From Streptomyces sp. CB01580 (GTDB lineage: Bacteria > Actinomycetota > Actinomycetes > Streptomycetales > Streptomycetaceae), in NCBI RefSeq assembly GCF_001905795.1, contig NZ_LIXJ01000009.1, positions 124,001 to 188,000 of the forward strand: a stretch of 64,000 nt of DNA. Reading direction: 5' to 3'. Shown one piece after another: positions 33,333 through 41,533 of the stretch. A model generated the notes under the pieces. That model saw only the letters and a list, made by a program, of their open reading frames with translations, was not told where the DNA came from and did no database searches. How positions within the stretch are numbered: position 1 is the first letter of the stretch; every line of letters begins with the position of its first letter. A program made the translations under genes and the position numbers.

Positions 33333-34964
33333 TCAGTCCTGGTGCCCGGTCGTCCGCTTGGCGCAGGTCCGGTCCTTCGCGGGCAGCTTTCCGGTGGCCA
33401 GGTAACGGTTGACCTGGTCGTCGACGCAGGCGTTGCCGTAGTCGCCGTAGATCCCGTGGCGGTTGGCTCCCGTGAGGGTGATCAGCTTGGAGCTCGGCAG
33501 CTCGCGATGCAGCTTGAGGGAGCTGCGGTACGTGGTGCGCGGGTCGCCGGTGGCGGCCACGATCAGCGCCGGGACGTCGTGGCGCACCTGGGTGGGCTCC
33601 TCACGGGGCCGGTCCCAGAAGGCGCACGGCGTGATGTTCTCCGTCATGGGGCCGAACCGCGGGTGGGCGGCGCGGCTGCGCTCGACGTCCCGCCAGTAGC
33701 TCTCGGGGTTCCGGGGCGCGGCCCTGTCCCCGCAGAGGATCGCGGTCTGCACGCTGCCGGTCGGCGAACTGTCGCCGGTCAGCACGTGCCGCAAGCTTTG
33801 GGTGAATGCCGGTGACGGCCGGGTGGGCTTCCCCTTCGCCGCCTCGGACAGCACGGAGACCGCCGCGGCGAGTTCGGCCCGGGAGGAGTCGCTGTCGTCC
33901 GAGAGCATCATGAAAAGGAGAAGCGGTATCTGGGAGGCGTCGACCCGGTACGTGTCGCTGCCGGTGCCGATGGTCAGCGGCCGGCGGGAGGCCGCCTCGT
34001 TGACGCGGTCGACGGTGGCGAGGACCTGGTCGCGGGTGCGGCCCAGGTGGTGGGTGGTGTCGCGGGATGCGGCCCAGCCGGCCCAGTCCGCGAGTGCCTG
34101 TTCGTTCTCGGACACCGCGTCCCGCAGCAGCCCGGGGCCGTAGTCCTGTGGGGAGATCGCCCCGTCGAGCACCATCCGGTCGTAGCGGCCGGGGAACATC
34201 TGGCTGAAGACGGTGCCCAGGTAGGTGCCGTACGAGTAGCCCAGGTAGGAGATCTTCCGCTCACCCAGCGCGCCCCGGATGACGTCCATGTCGCGTGCGG
34301 TGTTGCGGGTGGTGACATGTGGCAGCACGGACGCGTTGGTGGCCCGGCACTTGTCGGAGAGGTCCTTCTGGAAAGCGACCTGGCGGTCGAAGCCCGCCCG
34401 GTCGGGCCCGGCCGAGCGGAAGAAGATGCCGGTGGGCCAACCGCAGTCGAGCGGGGTGCTGCGGCCGACGAAGCGGGGGTCGAAGCCGATGATGTCGTAG
34501 CGTGCGCCGACGTCCTTCATCGCCTTCCGCATGAGCGGCGGGGTGTCGACGGCGGTGCCGCCGGGGCCGCCGAAGTTGAGCAGCATCGTGCCGATGCGGT
34601 GGCGGCTGTCGGTGGCCTTCAGCCGGGACATGGCCACGGTGATCGTGCGGCCGTCGGGCTTGGCGTAGTCGAGCGGCACGGTCACGTCCGCGCACTGGGC
34701 CCCGGCCTCGTCCAGCTCACGGCCCACCGTGTCGTCGGGGCCCGTGACGCAGCTGCCCCAGGCGAGGTGCTGCCGGTAGTAGCGGTCGAGGCCGGCCCCG
34801 GTGGCGGTGTTCGTCCCGCGGTCGGTCACCGGGGCAGCCGTGGCCGTGGCCAGCGCGGAGGACGCGGTGACGCAGGCGGCCAGGGCGAGGCCGACGGCGG
34901 AGGCTCGACGCACGGCCCCGGCCGGACTCGTCGAACTGGTCAAGCGATTGTTCGAGGCGTTCAC
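33333..34964 (-). CDS. Secreted alpha/beta hydrolase, tripeptidyl aminopeptidase (TAP)-like
   Basis: A 543-residue exported hydrolase. A signal peptide (residues about 1-45, ending ATATAAP) leads into an alpha/beta fold with the nucleophile elbow GYSYGTYLG (Ser near 220) and oxyanion strand LNFGGPGGT. The C-terminal TAP domain contains the late Asp (PALIVAATGDPRTTY) and His (GANRHGIYGDYGNACVD). Such enzymes cut N-terminal tripeptides from proteins outside the cell. GTG start overlapping the upstream serine hydrolase stop (GTGA) with GGGAG in front, so the two secreted hydrolases form an operon. Confidence 0.9.
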   Translation of the reverse strand: MNASNNRLTSSTSPAGAVRRASAVGLALAACVTASSALATATAAPVTDRGTNTATGAGLDRYYRQHLAWGSCVTGPDDTVGRELDEAGAQCADVTVPLDYAKPDGRTITVAMSRLKATDSRHRIGTMLLNFGGPGGTAVDTPPLMRKAMKDVGARYDIIGFDPRFVGRSTPLDCGWPTGIFFRSAGPDRAGFDRQVAFQKDLSDKCRATNASVLPHVTTRNTARDMDVIRGALGERKISYLGYSYGTYLGTVFSQMFPGRYDRMVLDGAISPQDYGPGLLRDAVSENEQALADWAGWAASRDTTHHLGRTRDQVLATVDRVNEAASRRPLTIGTGSDTYRVDASQIPLLLFMMLSDDSDSSRAELAAAVSVLSEAAKGKPTRPSPAFTQSLRHVLTGDSSPTGSVQTAILCGDRAAPRNPESYWRDVERSRAAHPRFGPMTENITPCAFWDRPREEPTQVRHDVPALIVAATGDPRTTYRSSLKLHRELPSSKLITLTGANRHGIYGDYGNACVDDQVNRYLATGKLPAKDRTCAKRTTGHQD

Positions 34965-36403
34965 TCTGTCTCCCTGAGCTGGTCGGTGCCGTTGCTGTTG
35001 GTGCTGGTGGTGCTCTCAGTGCCGTTGGTGCTGTCGGTGCCGGTGGTGCTCTCAGTGCCGTTGGTGCTGTCGGTGCTGCTCGCGTGCGGGGCACGGTCGG
35101 CGGGGCAGAGGCCGGCGTCCACGGCGGCGAGGAAGTCCGCCTCGGCCTCCTGGCTGTCGGGCACCTTGTTGAGGGCGAGGGCGATGCCGCGCCCGTCGGG
35201 ACCGATCGCCCCGAGCGCGCGGTGTCCGCCGGGCACCGTCCCGCCGTGCCCCCACCACATGCCGCCGCACGTCAGCGGAGAGGCGATCAGGCCGAGGCCG
35301 TATCGGGCGCCGGGCCACAGCCGTTCGGGGTCCACGGGAACGGTGCGCTTCATCTCGGCGAGCCCGTGCGCGGACACGAGCCGCCCGCCGAACAGGCCGC
35401 GGAAGAACCGGTTCACATCGCCGGGCGTGGAGACCAGCGCCCCGCCCGCACCGCCGAGGCTCATGTTCCACTCGGTACCGTCGGCGAGCGGGGTGCCGCC
35501 CGGCCGTGCCGTTTCCGCCGGGCCGACGGCGGGGAAGTAGCTGCGCGAGTGCGGACCCCGGATACGGGTGTGGTCGCCGGGCCAGTACGTGTCGCGCAGG
35601 CCGAGCGGCTCGATGATCCGGCGGCGCACCTCCGCCTCGACACCGTGCCCGGTGACCTTCTCGACGATCAGTCCGGCGACGACGTAATTGGTGGTCGAGT
35701 AGGACCACCCGGTGGCGGGGCGCGGCATCGCCAGCGCGGTCGCGACCAGTTCCCGGGGCTCGAAGTGGCGCAGCCGCCATTCTTCGACGGGCCGCGCGAC
35801 GATCGCCTCGACGTGGTCGGGGAGCCCGCTGGTGTGCTGGAGGAGCTGGCGCACGGTGATCGTGCGGCCGTCGTGGCCGTTGCCCCGGATCAGCCCCGGG
35901 AGGTGGCGCTCGACCGGGTCGTCCAGGCCGATCCGGCCCTCGTCGGCGAGCTGTACGACGACGGTGGCGGTGAAGGTCTTGGTGACGCTGCCGATCCGCA
36001 GCCGGTCCGCGGCGCGCATCGGTCGGCCGGTGTCCAGGTCCGCGACGCCGCGTTCCGCCGTCCACCGGCCGCAGTCCCGACCGATGACCTCGGCGGCCAC
36101 ACCGGGTATGCCGTGCCGGGTGACGAGGGTGTCCAGGGAGCGCCCGAGCGCCGTGCGCGCCGCGTCGCAGCCGTTCGGTGCGCCGGTCGCCCGGTGTGCT
36201 GCGGTGGTGCGCTGGGTCGCTCTCGCCTCGTCGGCCGCACCCGAAGCACGCGCCGTACCCGACGCGTTCGCCGCCGGGACGGCGACCGCCAGCAGGGCCG
36301 AGGCCGCCACCAGCACCGCCGCGCGGCGCGCCGTACGACCCGTTCCGGCACGGGGCCGGTTTCCGACAGGGATCCTGGTTGCTCTGCTCTGTCCGTGTCT
36401 CAC
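34961..36403 (-). CDS. Secreted serine hydrolase of the beta-lactamase/DD-peptidase family
   Basis: A 480-residue exported class C-like hydrolase. After a basic, hydrophobic signal region (to about 48, SALLAVAVPAANAS), the SxxK motif is SVTKT (near 140), a YSTTNY element supplies the second motif, and GHGG near 405 the third. Relatives are DD-carboxypeptidases, esterases and D-aminopeptidases. The C-terminal 45 residues are a repeated Ser-Thr-Asn-Gly tail (STNGTESTTGTDSTNGTEST), likely disordered or glycosylated. The GTG 36403 start is chosen because the signal peptide follows; a GTG 11 codons earlier is possible. Translationally coupled to the TAP-like gene. Confidence 0.9.
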   Translation of the reverse strand: MRHGQSRATRIPVGNRPRAGTGRTARRAAVLVAASALLAVAVPAANASGTARASGAADEARATQRTTAAHRATGAPNGCDAARTALGRSLDTLVTRHGIPGVAAEVIGRDCGRWTAERGVADLDTGRPMRAADRLRIGSVTKTFTATVVVQLADEGRIGLDDPVERHLPGLIRGNGHDGRTITVRQLLQHTSGLPDHVEAIVARPVEEWRLRHFEPRELVATALAMPRPATGWSYSTTNYVVAGLIVEKVTGHGVEAEVRRRIIEPLGLRDTYWPGDHTRIRGPHSRSYFPAVGPAETARPGGTPLADGTEWNMSLGGAGGALVSTPGDVNRFFRGLFGGRLVSAHGLAEMKRTVPVDPERLWPGARYGLGLIASPLTCGGMWWGHGGTVPGGHRALGAIGPDGRGIALALNKVPDSQEAEADFLAAVDAGLCPADRAPHASSTDSTNGTESTTGTDSTNGTESTTSTNSNGTDQLRETE

Positions 36404-36528
36404 ACCCGTCGACGCTAGGGACGCGAGCGTCGGCACTCACTACGGCTGCCACCCCAACCGCCTTGGTGCCAGCCCCACTTGCCGGCCCCGGCGGCTACGT
36501 CGGAACGGGGCGGTCCGCCGCGCCCGGG

Positions 36529-37122
36529 TCAGCCCAGCGCCTCGTCCAGCAGCAGTGCCCACTGCGTCACGACCCTGCGGCGACGGGCGGTGTCGTCGGT
36601 GAGGACGTTGGCCAGGCCCAGGCCGCGCGCCATGTCGAGGAAACCCTGCACGGTCTCGCGCACTCCGGGTCTGGACTCGTCGGCGGCAAGGAGTTCGACG
36701 GCGATGCGGTGGGTCTCGCGGCCGACGCGGGCTTCGAGTTCGGTGACGCGGGGGCGGAGCTGCTCCTCGTTGGACGCGGCGGCCCAGAGCTGGAGCGCGG
36801 CACGGAACAGCGGGCCCGTGTACAGGTCGACGAGGGCGGCGACGACGGCGGTGCGGCCCTGGACGGGCAGGGCGCGCAGAGCGGCGGAGCGTTCCTCGGC
36901 AACGAATTCGACGGCCGCGGTGAACAGGTCCTCGCGGGTCGGGAAGTGGTGCTGGGCGGCACCGCGCGAGACCCCGGCGCGTTCGGCGACGACCGAGACC
37001 GTGGAGCCCGCCCAGCCGTGTTCGGCCAGGCAGGCCACCGCGGCCTCCAGGAGCCGTCGGCGGGTGGCCCGGCTGCGGTCCTGCTTGGGCGTCCTGTCGG
37101 TGGGGGGCGTCACAACACCCAT
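36529..37122 (-). CDS. TetR-family regulator of the Atu/Liu-like cluster
   Basis: A 197-residue TetR protein. The N-terminal HTH (about 20-65) has the typical LLEAAVACLAEHGWAGSTVSVVAERAGVSRGAAQHHFPTREDLFTAAVEF sequence. The rest is the alpha-helical ligand domain. The ATG lies 13 bp inside the end of the enoyl-CoA hydratase gene, so the two are co-translated. The promoter of the pair carries CAAGCGTGCTTG, also found ahead of the carboxylase operon at 51 kb, which makes this protein the best candidate for its repressor, probably released by an acyl-CoA intermediate. Confidence 0.9.
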   Translation of the reverse strand: MGVVTPPTDRTPKQDRSRATRRRLLEAAVACLAEHGWAGSTVSVVAERAGVSRGAAQHHFPTREDLFTAAVEFVAEERSAALRALPVQGRTAVVAALVDLYTGPLFRAALQLWAAASNEEQLRPRVTELEARVGRETHRIAVELLAADESRPGVRETVQGFLDMARGLGLANVLTDDTARRRRVVTQWALLLDEALG

Positions 37123-37850
37123 GAGGGGTCCCGTCGTTCGAGGAAGGCCGTCATCCCCTCCCGTGCCTCGGCGGAGGCGAAGAGTGCCGCCGAGCGGGCG
37201 ATGAGGTCTTCGGCGTACTGGTCGAAATTCTCCAGCACAGTAGCCGTGACCAGCTCCTTCGACGCGGTCAGCCCCTGTGGGGAGGCCCTGCGCAGCCCGT
37301 CGAGCACGGGGACGAGCGCCTGGTCCACGTCCGCCTCGGCGGCGAGCGTGACGAGACCGATGCGGGCCGCTTCGGCGGCGTCGAAGCGTTCGCCGGTGAG
37401 GTAGTAGCGGGCGGCGGCGCGCGGGTCGGTACGGGGCAGCAGAGGCAGCGAGATCACGGCCGGGGCGAGCCCGAGCCGGGATTCGGTGAGGGCGAACGAG
37501 GAGTCCGGTCCGGCGACGGAGATGTCGCAGGCCGCCAGCAGCCCGAGCCCGCCCGCCCGGACGTGCCCGGTGACACGGGCGACGACGGGCTTGGGCAGCG
37601 CGACGATCCGCCGCATCAGGGCGACGAACGCCGCAGGATCGGGCGGCGCGGTCAGGTCGGCGCCCGCGCAGAACGTGTTGCCGGTGTGGGTGAGCACCAC
37701 GGCCCGCACGGCGTCGTCCGCGCCGCACGCCTCCAGGGCGGCGGACAGCTCGCCGACCAGCGCGGCGGAGAGCGCGTTGCGGTTGCCCGGCGAGTCGAGC
37801 GCGAGGGTGGTGATGCCCCGGTCGTGGACGGGGGCGGCGAGCGGCGTCAT
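37110..37850 (-). CDS. Enoyl-CoA hydratase/isomerase family protein
   Basis: A 246-residue crotonase-fold enzyme. The oxyanion blocks NTFCAGADL (about 57-65) and VTGHVRAGGLGLLAACDI (about 93-110) are present. The second catalytic glutamate is expected in ALTESRLGLAPAV, where a Glu occurs. It would hydrate an enoyl-CoA (AtuE/LiuC-like step). GGAG precedes ATG 37850. It overlaps TetR. In S. coelicolor the likely orthologue (SCO4384) adjoins the cinnamate:CoA ligase gene, from memory. Confidence 0.9.
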   Translation of the reverse strand: MTPLAAPVHDRGITTLALDSPGNRNALSAALVGELSAALEACGADDAVRAVVLTHTGNTFCAGADLTAPPDPAAFVALMRRIVALPKPVVARVTGHVRAGGLGLLAACDISVAGPDSSFALTESRLGLAPAVISLPLLPRTDPRAAARYYLTGERFDAAEAARIGLVTLAAEADVDQALVPVLDGLRRASPQGLTASKELVTATVLENFDQYAEDLIARSAALFASAEAREGMTAFLERRDPSWVL

Positions 37851-37951
37851 ACGGTTCGTCTCCTTGTCCTGGGGGCCGGTTGGCCCGGGGGCACCGGTTG
37901 CCCTGGGGCGGTGCCCGGGTCCCGCCGAGGGTGACAGCAGAACACAGAACA

Positions 37952-37975
37952 ATCAAGCGTGCTTGCATGATTTCG
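37952..37975 (-). promoter_or_regulatory. TetR-type operator/promoter of the hydratase-TetR pair
   Basis: CAAGCGTGCTTG at 37954-37965 is an imperfect palindrome followed by GCATGATTTC, shared exactly with the site at 51043. On the minus strand a TTGTTC box overlaps the expected -10 region a few bases downstream. It is about 100 bp before the hydratase ATG. Confidence 0.72.
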
Positions 37976-38178
37976 TTTGTGCTGAACAAGGATGCGGCAT
38001 TCGATGTCGCCGCCGCCCCGATGCATCGCCGGGCAGCAACGGATGTCCTCGAACGGTCGGCGGACGCCTCTCCCGCACGCCGCGCCGGTCGACACGGTCA
38101 GCCTCCCCCTGCCCTCCGGTAGACCGTCTGGGGGCAACCCCGCGTCTCGGCACACGGAAGACGCGATGTGCGCGTCCG
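37976..38178. other. Intergenic stretch, possible insertion boundary
   Basis: No gene is seen between the hydratase promoter and the end of the HD-domain gene. It should contain the left boundary of the debris that separates the two halves of the Atu/Liu-like cluster. Confidence 0.4.
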
Positions 38179-38760
38179 TCACTCCGTGCTCTCGCCCAGG
38201 GTTGTGCGCAGCCAGTCGATGGTTCCCTGCGAGAGCAGCTCATCGGCCAGTCGGTTCGCGGTCTCGGTGGTGAGCCGCCCTCGGCTGTTGTCGATCCACC
38301 GCTGAGCATTCCCGTAGCCCTGCGCCTTGTACTCAATCCCCTGGAGCAGGCACTCCAGCTTGTCGGCGTCACGGGCGCAGATCGCTTCCGGTGTCTCCTT
38401 GGCCTCGTACTCCGCGACCAGATCACGGACCTCCGAGGCCAGGACCTCGGGCATGCCCGCCGTCTGATCGGCGGTGACCTCGTGCGGATCGGCGGCGGGC
38501 GCGTACTTCTTCCCGAGGTGGTTCACATCCCCGGTCCGGCTCTCCTGCGTGTCGTGCCACACCGCCAGGTAGGCGGCTCGGGCGGGGTCGGCGCCTTCCA
38601 GCTTCGCGATGATCGTGGCGATCAACGACGTGCGCCATGAGTGCTCGGCGACGCTCTCGGGGTCACGAACCCCAGCCATCCACCAGCCGGTACGCCGCGT
38701 CTGCTTGAGCGTGCCCGCCTCGTACAGGAAGCGGCCCACCGCGGACAGGTCGTCGGTCAC
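38179..38760 (-). CDS. HD-domain phosphohydrolase (YfbR/HDDC2-like)
   Basis: A 193-residue HD-superfamily hydrolase. The metal motif is present: ESVAEHSWRTSLIA (His of helix 1), LAVWHDTQESRTGDVNH (the HD pair) and RDADKLECLLQG (late Asp). YfbR and HDDC2 relatives are 5'-deoxynucleotidases. The start at 38760 follows GAGGAG; GTG 38778, overlapping the upstream stop codon, is an alternative. Co-transcribed with the truncated regulator upstream and likely part of the same small system with CYTH and radical SAM. Confidence 0.85.
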   Translation of the reverse strand: MTDDLSAVGRFLYEAGTLKQTRRTGWWMAGVRDPESVAEHSWRTSLIATIIAKLEGADPARAAYLAVWHDTQESRTGDVNHLGKKYAPAADPHEVTADQTAGMPEVLASEVRDLVAEYEAKETPEAICARDADKLECLLQGIEYKAQGYGNAQRWIDNSRGRLTTETANRLADELLSQGTIDWLRTTLGESTE

Positions 38761-38774
38761 TGCCCTCTCCTCTC

Positions 38775-39551
38775 TCACGCCTCAGCGAGGCGGATCGCGT
38801 ACCGGATGTCTTCCAGCTCCCGGCGCGCTCGCACCGACAACTCCCGGCCATCCAACAGCACGGGGAGGGAGGCGCGTAGCTCATTCCCGATCGGAGTTCC
38901 GGGGCGCAGCAGGCTCGGTCGGATGGCAAGCAAAGCCCACAGGGTGTGGACATTCAGGTCGAAGAAGCCATGGTTCGGGTTCATGCCTCCCACGAGATGA
39001 CGCATCAGCTTGTCGCCGGGCCACGGTCCTGGATTCGCGGCGGCGATGAAGTCGTCGGACATCTGGATGTGTGGTGCCTCGCCGATCCAGTACGCCCAGT
39101 AGTTGAGGTTCGCCGCCTCGCCGGCATCGTCGTCGATGAGCGTCGTGGTGATGAAGTGCCCCATCTGGTCACGGTCGCCCTGCCTGGCGGCGACGGCGGC
39201 GACCGAGCGAGAATTGAGCCAGATCGTCAGCCAGCCGTCCGGGCGCTCGGCCCGCTGCTGTTGGGCCAGCCACTCTGAGGTGTCCGGCGCATCGTCGTAT
39301 CCGGCCAGATAGAGGGCCTGGCGGCGCAGCGGAAAGCGATCCCTGCCGCGTGCATGCTCGGCGGCCTGGCGCATGCACGAGAAGAAGCGCCTGCGGTCGG
39401 CGGCGGAGAACTCCGGCCCGCGCGGTACGGGGCCCCGGCGCGGTCGCGGCGGGTCGGGCAGCGTTCGCAGCGATGCCGGGGCCACACCGTTGAGCGGCCA
39501 GCATCGCCCGGCGGATCTCCGCCGCCGGCGGAGTCGAGGTGGCCCCACCAC
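38775..39551 (-). CDS. XRE-type transcriptional regulator, N-terminally truncated
   Basis: The 258-residue frame holds the conserved C-terminal region of a Streptomyces regulator family: RRQALYLAGYDDAPDTSEWLA, RPDGWLTIWLNSRSVAAVAARQGD, ANLNYWAYWIGE, LNVHTLWALLAIRP. These proteins normally start with a helix-turn-helix; here the first 45 residues are only Arg/Pro-rich and show no HTH. A different frame of the same strand begins ATSTPPAAEIRRAMLAA, which looks like a family N-terminus, so a frameshift or deletion has probably separated it. It overlaps the HD gene by GTGA. Confidence 0.68.
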   Translation of the reverse strand: MVGPPRLRRRRRSAGRCWPLNGVAPASLRTLPDPPRPRRGPVPRGPEFSAADRRRFFSCMRQAAEHARGRDRFPLRRQALYLAGYDDAPDTSEWLAQQQRAERPDGWLTIWLNSRSVAAVAARQGDRDQMGHFITTTLIDDDAGEAANLNYWAYWIGEAPHIQMSDDFIAAANPGPWPGDKLMRHLVGGMNPNHGFFDLNVHTLWALLAIRPSLLRPGTPIGNELRASLPVLLDGRELSVRARRELEDIRYAIRLAEA

Positions 39552-39556
39552 GCGCC

Positions 39557-39991
39557 ATGCGGCGGTACGTCTACGACACGGTCCCTTCCGTTCCCGGTCG
39601 ATGGGTGCGCCTGCGCGACACGGGCGACGCGGTCACCTTGTGCGTCAAGGAGATCACCACTGACGCCGTCGACGGCACCCGCGAGACCGAGGTGAAGGTC
39701 GATGACTTCGCCGAGGCCGCCGCCCTGCTCCGCCTCGCCGGACTGACTCCGCGCAGCTACCAGGAGAACCGCCGCACTTCCTACAAGCTCGGTGCGGTCC
39801 GCCTGGAGGTGGACGAGTGGCCGCGCATCCCGCCCTATCTGGAGATCGAGGCCGACGACGAAGCGCAGGTGTGGGAAGCGGCCGCCGGCCTCGGGCTCGC
39901 CCTCGACCGCCTCACGTCGATCAACACCACAAAGGTCTACAGCTTGTACGGCATCGACCTCGAAAGCATCGTCGACCTGCGGTTCGAGTAG
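39557..39991 (+). pseudogene. CYTH-domain (class IV adenylate cyclase/ThTPase-like) protein, N-terminally truncated
   Basis: A 144-residue fragment. From MRRYVYDTVPSVPGRWVRLRDTG through VTLCVKEITTDAVDGTRETEVKVDD, YQENRRTSYKLGAVRLEVDEW, PPYLEIEADDE and NTTKVYSLYGIDL it follows CYTH proteins of actinobacteria. The signature ExExK strand, which should lie about 35 residues earlier, is missing, because the reading frame opens at the head-to-head junction with the regulator. Without that strand tripolyphosphate or nucleotide binding is doubtful. Could be translated from ATG 39557 (no good RBS) or GTG 39539. Confidence 0.78.
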
Positions 39992-40049
39992 GTCGACGCC
40001 CGCACCCTCCGGCCGGGGCGCCCGGCCCGGCCGGACCGAGAGGGGCCCC

Positions 40050-40268
40050 ATGCTCAGCCTGTCCGACCTCCCCGTCGAAGTACGGCCGGACCGAACCTTA
40101 CGCGTGAAGATCATCGATGCGTGCGGCCTCGCCTGTTCCTTCTGCCACAACGAAGGAACGCCCGTGGTGATCGACAACGCGCACCGTCCCGCCGATCGGT
40201 TCACCGGCGCCCCAGGCCGCTCTGGACGCGTCTCCATCTACTGCTGTGACCGGGATGGTTCACCGTGA
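40050..40268 (+). pseudogene. Radical SAM protein, truncated after the iron-sulphur motif
   Basis: A 72-residue fragment starting behind GAGAGGGG. LPVEVRPDRTLRVKIIDACGLACSFCHNEG contains the CxxxCxxC [4Fe-4S] motif (Cys about 27, 31, 34) that binds SAM. About residue 60 the similarity stops at SGRVSIY, where the family continues with hundreds of further residues. The frame then runs through unrelated DNA to a stop at 40268. So the enzyme cannot be functional here. It lies downstream of the CYTH fragment in the same direction with 58 bp between. Confidence 0.7.
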
Positions 40269-40323
40269 TCGGAAGGCGGCTCGCGGGACGAGTGCACGCG
40301 AAACGGTCTGGTATTACTGGGGC

Positions 40324-40701
40324 ATGCAGGAAGAGATTGCACGCTCCGCGATCGACACGTTCATCTCCGCGTTCAACGCCTCGGACGACAGGTATGTGAC
40401 TTCCCTGCTCTCCCAGGCTCTGACCTCGGACGTGGTCTTCTGGGGGCCGTTGGGTCGCAGCGAAGGAATCGCGGCGGTCGAGCGGTTCGTGCTGGACATC
40501 CGGCGCCACCCGGCGGGGACCGGCACGATGGTGCGCTGCTCGGCGGTGGACATGCCTGGCGAGTGGGCCCGGTACCAGTGGGTCTTTACCACGCCGGATG
40601 GAGGTCCCCGCCTGGCGGGAACGGACGTCGTCCATCTGCGGCGGAGCCTCATCGACCAGGTCATCGTCTTTGCGGGGGAGATCGAACCGTCCGCCTCCTG
40701 A
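40324..40701 (+). CDS. NTF2/SnoaL-like protein
   Basis: A 125-residue small protein of the nuclear transport factor 2 fold: SAIDTFISAFNASDDRYVTSLLS, then FWGPLGRSEGIAAVERFVLDIRR and FTTPDGGPRLAGTDVVHL. Such proteins bind small polyketide or steroid ligands or act as isomerases; the substrate is unknown. Its start is ATG 40324 without a clear ribosome site. It lies between two broken genes and is convergent with a transposase remnant. Confidence 0.75.
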   Translation: MQEEIARSAIDTFISAFNASDDRYVTSLLSQALTSDVVFWGPLGRSEGIAAVERFVLDIRRHPAGTGTMVRCSAVDMPGEWARYQWVFTTPDGGPRLAGTDVVHLRRSLIDQVIVFAGEIEPSAS

Positions 40702-40739
40702 ATCATCCTTCTGTCGCTGTCCTTCTCCTGAACTTGCCT

Positions 40740-41531
40740 CCTTCGGCGCTCGGGGGCTGCGGTTCGCGGTTGGCCAGGCTGCGGTGTTGAGGGGGCGTCC
40801 GCCCCAGCGGATGCCCTCCTCGCGCCGGACGCGGGCGCGTTCCTTGCGTTGGGCGGTGAGTACGTCGGGGTGGCGGGCGTTGGTATTGCGCCAACGCAGG
40901 TAGCGGTGCAGTGCCTGGGTTTGCGCGGGGTGGCTGCGGTGGTGGGAGTTGGCCAGGGTGAACTGCCGCAGCGGGCCGAAGTGGGCCTCGATCAAATTGG
41001 CCCAGGAAGCGTAGGTCGGCGTCGAGTCGGGCGGCGCGGATCGACTTGAGCGCGGCCAGGGTGTTGGCGGTGCCCTTGCGACGTCGGTTGACGCCCCACA
41101 GGCGGTCGTCGCCCACGGAGTAGCAGCCGTGGAAGTAGGTGACGCCGTGGGTGCGGCGGTAGGTCGCCGGCAGCCGGTTTGGCTTGCCCTGTTTCGCCCA
41201 GCAGGAGCCTGCGGTGGGCCGGATCCCCAGGGGCCCGAACTCGTCGAAGGCTAAGACCCGGTCCGGGAAGCGGTCCAGCACCTGCTCAATCCGGTCGAGC
41301 TTGGCGTCGCGATCAGGGTCGGGCGACTCCTTCCAGGTCTTGGTGCGCTGGAAGGTGATGCCGCGGCGCCGGAGCAGGCACCGTAAGGCTTCACGGCCGA
41401 TGCGGATGACGCGGCCGTGCACTTTCCGCAGGTGGGCGGCGAGTTTGCGGATCGACCAGCGGGTGAAGGGTTGGCCGAGCCTGGTGGGGCGAGTGATGGC
41501 CGTCCGGATGGCGAAGTCCTCGCAGCTGGCA
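40740..41531 (-). pseudogene. IS630-family transposase remnant with internal deletion
   Basis: On the minus strand from 41531: CEDFAIRTAITRPTRLGQ, TRWSIRKLAAHLRKVHG, GITFQRTKTWKESPDPDRD, ATYRRTHGVTYFHGCYSVGD and AALKSIRAARLD follow IS630 transposases. At about 41015-41025 the frame breaks and the protein resumes in another frame as TPTYASWANLIEAHFGPLRQF, with roughly 30-35 residues lost, including the second catalytic Asp block. The N-terminal HTH is absent: the gene is cut exactly at the end of the CoA ligase gene. No terminal repeats were found. Confidence 0.85.
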
Positions 41532-41533
41532 TG

